Source: Craspedostauros australis
Lineage: Eukaryota; Bacillariophyta; Bacillariophyceae; Mastogloiales; Achnanthaceae
Direction of reading: 5' to 3'
NCBI GenBank assembly: GCA_026770025.1
Contig: JAMXDE010000004.1
Coordinates: forward strand, 1,612,001-1,676,000
DNA: 64,000 nt
Part shown: in pieces, positions 50,901-58,749 of the stretch
How positions within the stretch are numbered: position 1 is the first letter of the stretch
Layout: every line of letters begins with the position of its first letter
Position numbers and translations under genes: made by a program
The notes under the pieces: model-generated
The model's input: only the letters and a program-made list of their open reading frames with translations
Database searches by the model: none
Told to the model about the DNA's origin: nothing

Positions 50901-52015
50901 TCCGTTGTTTGCGCACGTTGGCTGGCAGAAAGGACGGTACTTTCGTCGCCGTCGTTGTCTTGCGCGTGCGCGTGGCATAGGGCATCACTGCCGACGACGT
51001 CGACGAGGTTGGGAATGATCTTGGTGAGTGCCTGCAGCTCGTCGACGTTGAGACCATCTGTGATGCGCTGCCTGATCACATCGAAGCTTCGGGTATCCTG
51101 TCCTCCACTCTGCCAGTTGCCGGGGGTGACGATAACGCCGGCGGAGTTGGTGCGCGGAAGAGCGCAGATCTGTGAGCAGAGATCGGCTATCGCGGTTCGG
51201 AAGCCGGAGTACGGCTCATCCATCTGCTTGAGATCGAACTTTCCGGACACGAAGAAGACGTTGCTCGCCTTGCACTTCGGTTGCAGCGTATTGGCCAGGG
51301 CCGATTTTCCAGTGCCCGAGTATCCGGAGATGGACACGAGGGATCGGACGGTGATAGCTTGTGCTGTCACATGTTGGCCGAGAGCGTTTTGATTGTCTGG
51401 GTTGGTCGCATTGCTCGCATAGATTGCGTTGCTTTCCTCGTCATTCGGACCCGTTGACCTCTCTTCGTCTGATGAAGATGAAGATGGTGGTGAGATCGCA
51501 GACGTTGGCTTCTTGAGGATCTGCTGGAATAGACGGTCAAGGACGCGCTTCTCCTTTTCTCGTCCGATGAGACTGATGCGCGAGAAGTCGAGAGAGCTTT
51601 GGGAGAATTCCGCCAGCTTTCTGGCTGTACGCATGCGGTTGGTCTCTGTTGCGAGCGTCGGTCCATCCTTCAGAATGCTGTTCGGCATTCCGTGTCGGTT
51701 GGAGGGCGATGTTTTCGTTGGTAGTTGGAGAGAGTGCATCCCACCCCTGTGCTGGCTGCTTGCCCCGTTGCTGACGTCGAAGGTGTTGGGCGTGTTGCGC
51801 GCCGTGGATGCTGGCACCTTGGAGGAGCTGGGTGAAGTGAGGGTGAACGAGCAGCGCAGCTGATGGCCTGTCACATTCGGCTGTCCATTGCTGTCAGTTG
51901 ACGAAGAATAGTCGAATGAGCTGTCACAGTCGACGGTGCGGGAAGCAAAAGTCCCATCATCGTGCTTGCTGTCATCGCAGAGTGTCGTTGCGTTCATCGC
52001 CACCATGGTTTGCAA
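47960..52015 (-). CDS. AAA_16-type signalling ATPase, second paralogue
   Basis: A 1,351-aa single-exon paralogue of the gene at 12233-16234, on the same strand. Long stretches are identical between the two, for example SLIGREKEKRVLDRLFQQIL, GYSGTGKSALANTL (Walker A at 231-238), FVSGKFDLKQMDEPYSGFR, WVSDDVQWADKESLNMIESW and KWVWDNDQIK. The Ser-rich N-termini (about the first 115 residues) have diverged almost completely, as have inserts after Walker A. The C-terminal ~700 residues are helical and TPR-like, with VAIKQ-type charged helices and no kinase or GAF domain. A probable solo LTR abuts its 3' end. Likely cytosolic ATP-dependent regulator; pathway unknown. Confidence 0.8.
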   Translation of the reverse strand: MQTMVAMNATTLCDDSKHDDGTFASRTVDCDSSFDYSSSTDSNGQPNVTGHQLRCSFTLTSPSSSKVPASTARNTPNTFDVSNGASSQHRGGMHSLQLPTKTSPSNRHGMPNSILKDGPTLATETNRMRTARKLAEFSQSSLDFSRISLIGREKEKRVLDRLFQQILKKPTSAISPPSSSSSDEERSTGPNDEESNAIYASNATNPDNQNALGQHVTAQAITVRSLVSISGYSGTGKSALANTLQPKCKASNVFFVSGKFDLKQMDEPYSGFRTAIADLCSQICALPRTNSAGVIVTPGNWQSGGQDTRSFDVIRQRITDGLNVDELQALTKIIPNLVDVVGSDALCHAHAQDNDGDESTVLSASQRAQTTEGFKEQSIRLKFAFRRFIKIICSCCPLVWVSDDVQWADKESLNMIESWMLDTTISSLMVVICFRSNLVNMEGASNGRASDLASVATSHTADLVGQMLSSIQKKKRQRFIRYVDLEVNNLSLDNVHGMVKQLLGIYADGEEGSEGCDNGTAETANSSSSSYGLAEIAYKKTDGNVFFVQQFIRMLVKDTQLSYDIASMKWVWDNDQIKRETPATINVVELMELKLQQIDTAKYLLPLAACLGSTFSWLLLRTALEGFVANDAAGEDGHRALYEMLFGGPPPATENEWLGILKIYEEEGLIEAHTTTDKAHAHLADESSLAAQTSTAAAYSFIHDKVQEAALGMIASKVHLLELQHRIGLILMDRLSLDDFESSLFVVVNLLNSRLDMVPLYPSSLQSSASLMSTEGTDITQTRRFQVAKLNFDAGTIAASHAAFRPAFRYFQNAIDMMPADHWRSQYNMSLQLFSSAAECAYVSNRFDKMKKYGNEVIKQTDSPLIDKMRAYHVLMEGDLAMIQQTKASDVLNLGTELMAKLGYRYPKNSTMRLFTVITKLMKLKASAKKWTVEYLDSMQPSEDPMDELIMNTIDRHGWSASICDPGILTLIMVDSINNAMTTGRTSFTPIAIVSLGMLLGPILGDMEAGGLYANYAMKMNETNSNSAAARATMVAYGMVINNLIPYEDCKQPLLDAHPQGMAGGDTQIAMWAILFYLDLCLLTAKPLEGLDADFSTYTKVCEDYSQHKPAEQLSIRWQMVLNLRGRSDQQTLLVGEVFNEALVMERIKQTKDEALWSGVLQIRLFTATYFGDYEYAVKIVIEAHDNGIKFTPGNILSTTTRFLSSLVATIVGHQNKQLSRSKRSKIKQLAHTSRKALRLAVKQKNPNAVHCLAILEAERAAWKAHKKRKRDSEFRAAVKLYQDAIRISARTGSSQNQALANERLGEHMLLESDTEGAVYHFNEAVRLYQEWGASQKAALLQERSEFIGRP

Positions 52016-53233
52016 GTCTGAGAGAGGTTGAGATTTATTTATTTATGCATGCATGCTGTTGCTTGGTGGTCGCAGGTGTCTGTGATCTTGTTGCTGCTGC
52101 TGCCGCTTTTGCTGCTGATTTTACTGTTACTGATGTTGATCTCCCACGTGAAGAGAGGATTGGCACGTCGCGCGGCACACTCGTACCATCGTAGTGACCA
52201 CCACCATCGAGCCAGGTCGGGGTCGTGATTGGCGTGGCGCGATACTCTGTCAGCTTTTCGCTTTGTCGCATCTTTCTGTGCCATGTTCCTCTCTCTGTGC
52301 AATTTTGTGAGGCCATTGTCACAGTCGCTGTCCACAGCGTCAAAGACCAACAAAGACATGCCATTCTGCTACACCCGCTTAAATGAATCGTATCATGATC
52401 ATCTTCCAGACAACCAGTTGTCCGTCAGCGCGAGCTTAATAGTCGTCACCTCATCCAGAGCCATAATGTCCTTTACAGCTCACTTGTGTTCAATGTTCGT
52501 TTCTGCAATGCAGCGATAGGGAAGATGTCAACCACATCTTTTAGCAGAGAAAGTTGACACGAACTGCAGGCGCGTGGCCAACTGTCAGAGAATCTGTCGA
52601 ACGAGCCCGGAGCGCGAAGGCGCTGAGGCTGGCACAAGATGGAGACGTGACGCAACAAAGCATCCCTATCCCACCCATACAAACATTAGCAATTAGAGGA
52701 GGTCGTATTGATGCAGCGTACGAGCGAGTAGTGTGGAGCAGGTCGGAAGGAGCCGGAAACTCTGCACAATGCGTGCTGGGAGGTGTGCTGAATCCTCGGG
52801 AAACATTTTCGTTCGCCTCCCGAAGGTCGCTGCCTGATCCACGTACCAGGCGTCAAGCAGGGCATGAACAGGGCATGGACAGGGCACAACGACACAGGTT
52901 TTGGCTTGAAGCCGTCACACAGAGCCTCGATCGCACACTCCATCCACCCTCACATGTCCAATTCTGCAAACAGTGTTGTTCCATGTTCCAGTGGGGATGG
53001 CGAAGGCGAGGTTCTCGTTGGGACTATTCGTTTTCTGTTCTGCTCCGCGCTGTTCGAACACTTCACTTCAAGAAGACATGGTGGCGACGCCGGTCACAAG
53101 CCAAACAGGTTTCCTTTTTCCTCTTTGATGACTGGACGAGGATCTTCGGCGCGCTTGCATCACACCCAACGGAATCCGATCAAAACGTCAACAAACACTC
53201 GCAGCAAAAGTCAGTTCCATCTCGCGCAAAACA
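52016..53233. other. Intergenic region
   Basis: 5' flank of the second ATPase gene, with TGCTGCTGCTG-type triplets near 52090-52130. Open frames here are unsupported. No gene recognised before the tRNA. Confidence 0.5.
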
Positions 53234-53306
53234 TTCCGATACCGGGACTCGAACCCGGGTATCCTGCGTGAAAGGCAAGTATGCTAACCACCTACATCAT
53301 ATCGGA
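53234..53306 (-). tRNA. tRNA-Glu (anticodon UUC)
   Basis: On the minus strand a 73-nt cloverleaf: acceptor TCCGATA pairs with TATCGGA, discriminator A; D-arm region ATGTAGGTGGTTAGCATA with the GGTTAG of eukaryotic tRNA-Glu; anticodon stem CTTGC/GCAGG with loop CTTTCAC, giving anticodon TTC; T-arm CCGGG-TTCGAGT-CCCGG. No intron. CCA is not encoded, as expected for a nuclear tRNA. The GGTTCGAGTCC box also fits an internal B box for RNA polymerase III. Confidence 0.93.
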
Positions 53307-54192
53307 CCAGCTCGTGCTGTCGCCTCCTCCCAGCAAAATTGTGCACTCTTTACTGTACAATCACGGCGCGCAAGGATCAATTTGTTTTCGCTTTCTCCAT
53401 TCGTGTTGTGGGGTTGACACCTCACATCAGTATGAATAATGTTATAAAATATTTTACTTCTCACACATCACAAATGAGAGAGCTCGAACAAATCCACGGT
53501 ATCATACCTTTCAATTGTTATCGTTCAGCGCTCGGCCAACTTGACAACGTTACAGAGTGACGGAGTCTGCGAGTTGCAATCTGCGCAAAAACGCCACGCA
53601 GAAATCGAAGACAATCTTACAACCCCAGGCTCGCAGAACTTCAAGCCCGCCTCCAAAGCTATATCGCCGCGCACCGCTCAACATGTACTGCCAACTGTTG
53701 ACCACGCGGCATTCATGATGCCTCCATTGGTCACCTTTGGTCTCCTCCAATCTCCACAGAGAGATGGAGTAGATGCCCAAGCTCAAGCTGTCTTTCGCCG
53801 AAAATTCAGTCGTGATCCACGTCTCGCCAGTCGTGTAGCTCGTGCGCGTCGAGATGGATGTTGGTGCAACTTTCGCAGAACAATGACACCGACTCACAAT
53901 GGCCGACCATGACCACCACAATCATCACCACGCATTTTCGTCAATTCATATGCAATTCAAATGCAAGTATAACACCATTAGAGTCCACCGACACGCCAGA
54001 CCATCGCCCTGTGCATCAATCTATCCAGCGTTCCACCAATCTGATATTTGCTGTTGACCAAAGCCGCACAGTACGACTACTCGTTCGACGATGCATGGAC
54101 GGCATCTGACTTCGCGGCAAAATGCGCATGTACAGAAGGCATCCAACGGCACGTTCGCCGCTTCCTTACCGTCTTCGTCATCGCTTCTACCA
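53307..54192. other. Intergenic region
   Basis: Between the tRNA gene and the glycosyltransferase. An open frame on each strand around 53.55-53.92 kb overlaps the other; neither shows a domain. I call no gene. Confidence 0.45.
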
Positions 54193-55239
54193 ATGACCAA
54201 CTCCGACAGTCCTCCGACAAGTGCAAGCGCAGACGAATCCAAAACGAAAGCTCCAAGTCACGGTATCCGCCGACTCTGTTTCTGCTTCCAATCTGCGTTG
54301 CGGCATGGATCTTCACCACGAAATCAACGGCAAAGGAAACAGATGCAAATGATTGTTTGCATCTTGTGCGCCGGCTGGTTTGTGCTCCCAAGAATGCTAT
54401 TTCCAGCGCAGCAACAGCACCAACGGCAACAACACTTACAGACCAACAACCAACTGGACGCCATCGTCACGATCGCCATGTGCGGATTCACAGCCAAGCA
54501 TGCCGTGCGAGCATTGCGTCAACAGGGACGATGGACCAAACCCATCTTCGTCATCACCGACACCCCGGACAAGGAAGATGCCACGCAATGCACGCCCGTG
54601 AAGGTCACGCAGCACCCGACTTTCGAGACAGATGCGGAGTATCGGGATTACGTGCAGGGCATCCAGCAATTCAATCCCGAGATCTGGACCAAATGGCACA
54701 AGACGCAGATCTTCGAACTGCTGCCAGGCACATCCATCCAGACGATCCTGTTTATTGACGCCGACATGCTGGCGCAGCATGCCTTGATGGAGACATGGTA
54801 CGATGCCGTGGTGCCGATGATGCAGGATCCGGATTGCCATTTGATCTTATATCCGGAACGATGGTACACAAAGATTCCGTTGTTGGGGACCAAATCGAGG
54901 CACTTGACGGGACGCTACAACAGCGGGATGTGGATTGCCAAACGCAACGCCTCGGCATCGGTGCTGCGGGAATGGGGCAGCCGCATGGTGCATCCACCGT
55001 GGATGGGGCGGGATCAAAGCAAGTTGACGGAGGCGATTGACGCGGTCGGCGCAACCATCTGCGAGCTGCCGAATCATTGGGATCATGTGGAAAATCAAGC
55101 CGATGTGCTGGACAAGATCTGGTTTCATTCCGGAGTCCTGCATCGTGCCAATAGCACATTCCTGCACATGTCATCTCACAAGACGGGGGATTGGAAGCAG
55201 ATGTTGTCCCAAAAATGCCAGTACGATCTATCAAATTAG
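54193..55239 (+). CDS. Type II membrane glycosyltransferase (GT-A, GT8-like)
   Basis: A 348-aa protein from ATG 54193 (MTNSDSPPTSAS); the frame is open to an ATG at 54091, but the CCAATGACC context and composition favour the inner start. A short cytosolic N-terminus with basic residues (RNQRQRKQ) leads into one membrane helix (MIVCILCAGWFVLPRMLF), a Gln/His-rich stem, and a lumenal GT-A domain. That starts with LDAIVTIAMCGFTAKHAVRALR, carries the DxD metal/nucleotide-sugar motif in TILFIDADMLAQ, and continues with RYNSGMWIAKR and NHWDHV-type segments and a final His (FLHMSSHKTGDW), as in GT8-like enzymes. Probably Golgi-located. Donor and acceptor cannot be predicted. It ends only ~50 bp from the converging gene. 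Confidence 0.7.
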   Translation: MTNSDSPPTSASADESKTKAPSHGIRRLCFCFQSALRHGSSPRNQRQRKQMQMIVCILCAGWFVLPRMLFPAQQQHQRQQHLQTNNQLDAIVTIAMCGFTAKHAVRALRQQGRWTKPIFVITDTPDKEDATQCTPVKVTQHPTFETDAEYRDYVQGIQQFNPEIWTKWHKTQIFELLPGTSIQTILFIDADMLAQHALMETWYDAVVPMMQDPDCHLILYPERWYTKIPLLGTKSRHLTGRYNSGMWIAKRNASASVLREWGSRMVHPPWMGRDQSKLTEAIDAVGATICELPNHWDHVENQADVLDKIWFHSGVLHRANSTFLHMSSHKTGDWKQMLSQKCQYDLSN

Positions 55240-55288
55240 CGTCGAGCACGATCATTCGCTGTACGAGCTCTGCAGATTGCTCAACGGA

Positions 55289-57745
55289 TCATGGATTATG
55301 CTCTATCTCATCCATCCGCAGTTTGCCCCAATCCTCGCCGTGCAAGGGATGATCGGGATCGCAGCAGCCTTGAATCTGTTCCAGAAACTTTTCCAAATTC
55401 GTTGATGCCTGGATCCAATTTTCCATGGGCATCGTGCTGGCTTGCTTCGTGCTGGAGCGAAGCAGATCGAGGCATCGTCCCAATCGCAGCAGCGCGTTCT
55501 CCAGCGTGACGTCCAACGTGACACCGAACTGGGTGGGGACTTGGGACATGCGCTTTTTCAATTTCGCCTTGGCCTTGGCTTCGCTGTTGTTGTCGACGTT
55601 GTTGTCCTCATCGACCGTCATGGTGTTGCTGTTCTGATTGTAATAGTAATTGTTCAATTCCTCGATTTGGGTCACGAAGGATCGTCGTACTGCGACCAAC
55701 TGTTGATAGTTGTCGGTCTGAAAGAACTCGGCCTGCGTGTGGGTATTGTACGGGTGCAGTATGGGCGTGGTGCAAGATATGAAAAAAGGAGCAAAGTCGG
55801 TGTTAGAGAAAGTGACCTCGTCGCACCCAGCGCACGCTCCACGAGCACAGCATCATGAATGCACGCGACAAACAATCACGCGCATAGTTATTGCTCGGCA
55901 CGACTCTTTGCAACACCATAGCACGACATGGCATAGCACGACACAACGCGGCACACTCACGTTGCTTTGCACGCCACGTAGATTGACGAGCAGCGGACGC
56001 AGCTGCTGTCCCATCACGTAGGTCTTGCCCAAGAATGCCGTGAGATCGTCGTTGGAGTAGACGTAGGGATATGTGGAATGCTGAAAACTCCACGATGTTT
56101 GGATGACGCCGCGCTGACGAATCGATGGCGATGACGAGGGATTCGACATGGACCGCAGCGTGTTGAGGACGGATTGGCGTGGCGATCGCTGGTAGATGTC
56201 ATTCAAGTTGCACAGATGATAATCGCTGCTGAACAATCGGAAATGGATGTGCACCTTCTTGCGCGGCACGTCGCGTTTGAGACCGTATTCATCGGTGCTG
56301 CGTTCGAATTCCGTGGAATCGGCCAACCAATTCTTGAGGAAGTTGCCATGTTCGATGGCTTGCACGACGGGATGCAGACTGCCGATGCCATCGATGCTGG
56401 AATGCGCGGCAGGCACGATGCAGACGTTGGTGTGACTGAGGTCGATATCCTGCGCGGAGCAGAGCTGTTTGAAGAAGATGTAGCCGACCGTGGCGTCCGT
56501 GAGCTGATTGTGTTCGGACGATGGGATGGGATTCGTGAGGAGGCACACGAGATCAGGTTTGTAGAGGCCGTTCTTTATGGAATGCGCCAACGACATTAAT
56601 CGCGACGCGTACTCAATTGTGATTTCATCCTTGATCAACGGCTTCGAAAAGACGATGGCGACGTGGCTGGCCTTGAGGCGTATCATCGGCGAGTCCACGA
56701 CCGTCGTGGCATTGTCCATCGTCGTGTTGGCGGTAACGGTGGCATTGCCAACATCGGCCTCGCCATTGACAACAACAGTCGTAGTTCCCGACGCATCCGC
56801 GACCTGCCCGGCTGCTGCCGCGACACCCGACATCGCCTTGGCCTTCTCCTTGCGCTGTTCCTTCTGCTCCGCATTGCGCCGAATCTGACTATCGAGGTGC
56901 TGATTGTGCTCCAGCAAATTCATGACGGACGATCCATCGACCGAGCCACGCACCTTGCGACGGCTGTGATAATGCGTGGCGCCTTTATGGATCTCATGCT
57001 GCGATGGTGACATCAATTCGCTGTCGATGGCCTTCGTCAAGGCCGAGATGGACGCCAAAGCTTCGTCATCTTTTGGCGCCTGCTCGTCCATCTTTTGGCG
57101 CGCGTGTGCCGCTTTGGCCGCTCGGGAGAGACGTTTGACGACGCTTTCCTGGCCATTCGTTGCCGCTGCTGTTGTTGCTGTTGTTGTTGCCGCTGTTGCC
57201 GCTGTTGCTGCTGTTGTTGTTGTTGTTGCTGTTGCTGTTGCCGCTGCTGTAGTTGCTGTGGATTTGGACTTGGTGGACGTAGTGGTGACGTCTTTGGATG
57301 TTGATTTGCTCTTTGATTTTGATTTGGACGATGGGCGGGTCTTTCTCTTTTTCAAGGTCTGTTGCTTCTTGAGGTCGCTGGATGATGTCGCCATGGACAA
57401 GGCAGACAGTTGTCGGTACGTTCGGACGGGTCCTCGTGTTGTCGTCAATAATAGTGTCGTCGCCGTGGCAGATGCTGTGGTGGTCGCGGAATCATGATGA
57501 TGGTATCTCCGATCCAGCACCGGACAAGGATCCAATGCAGTGCACCGACGAGATGGTCGGACGGACCCCCGAAAGCCTTGACATTGTGGGAGGTCTGCGA
57601 GCATCAGCGCGAGTACGAATGCGCACATGTACCTGGGCGTGCACAAGTATGCGTTTGCGCGTTTGCGTTTGCGTATTGACGCAGGAGTGGGCAATAACGA
57701 TGGTTGCCTTGACGCGGGTCTCCTTCTTATGCACTTGGTCGTCAT
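55289..57745 (-). CDS. Unrecognised protein with targeting-type N-terminus
   Basis: Two exons on the minus strand, 55961-57745 and 55289-55732 (742 aa), joined at a phase-0 GTGAGT...CGCAG intron; the junction reads LRGVQSN|AEFFQTDNY. A hydrophobic segment near residues 39-55 (YMCAFVLALMLADLPQCQG) is followed by FRGS, which resembles a plastid signal, but 38 basic residues precede it, so the true start may be the inner Met. Residues about 125-215 are low-complexity Lys/Ser then Thr/Ala (a GTT/GCT triplet tract at 57165-57262). The conserved-looking part (about 340-620) has AIVFSKPLIKDEITIEYASR, LTNPIPSSEHNQLTDA and VHIHFRLFSSDYHL; a remote likeness to YdcF/DUF218 proteins is possible but weak. 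The C-terminal exon is helical. Function unknown. Confidence 0.6.
57165..57262. repeat. GTT/GCT trinucleotide tract inside a CDS
   Basis: An imperfect (GTT/GCT/GCC)n run encoding a Thr/Ala stretch in the minus-strand gene 55289-57745. Likely length-polymorphic. Confidence 0.8.
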
Positions 57746-58749
57746 TGAGAGAGATAGGGAGATGTAGAGTGAGGGTATCGTGAAGTGTTGCCTCTACTTG
57801 CTTTCTTTTGGATCTTCGCCAAGCAACAAATGAACTAATGAGGGTTGGAATGATGGGTGGAATGATGGGTGGAATGATGGTTGGAGGTGCTTTGGATCGT
57901 CGCAGGAGACTGACAAGAGAGAGGATGTTCTTTTGTCATCTGTTCATTCGTTCTCTCGGTACAACTATTCTTCGATTCTGAGATGGTGCGAAATGACGAT
58001 GTGTCTCTTGCGTCCGAGAGATCTGCCACCAACCACGCGATCCATCACATCACATCACATCATCGGTTGTGATTGGTGGTGCAGAAAGTCATCACGAGAA
58101 TTCTATGGCACGCAACCTCGTTGACGGCTCAAATTGAGACGAGTTCGTATCTTCCAAATTGATTCATTCGATTTGATCGATCTTCGACTCGAGCGAACAC
58201 AAGATTCATTCAACGTGGAAGACGTCAAGCGACGGCACCAAGATCGGCGGATCCGTGGTCGGCGATGGCGCAGATGTTGCCGACGGTTCCGTTCCATCTC
58301 TGTGGCGTGACATCATGGGCAGATGTTGGCTGTTGGTTGTTGGTTGTTGGTCGTTTTGCCCCTTCGTCTTGTGAACAATGGGATCTGCCTCTCGTTGGTG
58401 TCTCCATGTCTGTCTGTTGCCTCTCCTTCTCTCCGAGACTCTATTCCATTCCTCACATCACCATCATCATCATCATCATCACCAATCGACATCGATCCTC
58501 TGATCGTTGATCCGTCTTGTGAATCGCAGGCAATCAGTCGTTCGTGCCATCATCCGCATCTTCGCTTTTGTGCGCAGTTTCGCGGTTCGGTATCTTCCCA
58601 CCGACTTCACCATCTGCCACACTTCTGTTTCATACTTTTATGCTCCAGAGAGTGGGTGAGTTGAAGACGATTCATCCCATCCCATCACATCACATGCCAG
58701 TAACAGTAACAGCAACAACAACATCAACCTCCACACTCAGCAAACAACA
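57746..58749. other. Divergent intergenic region with minisatellite
   Basis: About 1 kb between divergent genes. It includes three GGAATGATGGGT-like units at about 57848-57885, a CACATCACAT run at 58045-58062 and an (ATC)n run at 58460-58482. Presumed promoters of both neighbours. No gene recognised. Confidence 0.5.

Noticed and set aside
52554-53417. 287-codon plus-strand ORF
   Set aside because: It runs through the tRNA-Glu gene in antisense and lacks any domain.
53541-53921. Overlapping 123-codon ORFs on both strands
   Set aside because: Neither has a recognisable domain, targeting signal or neighbour support.
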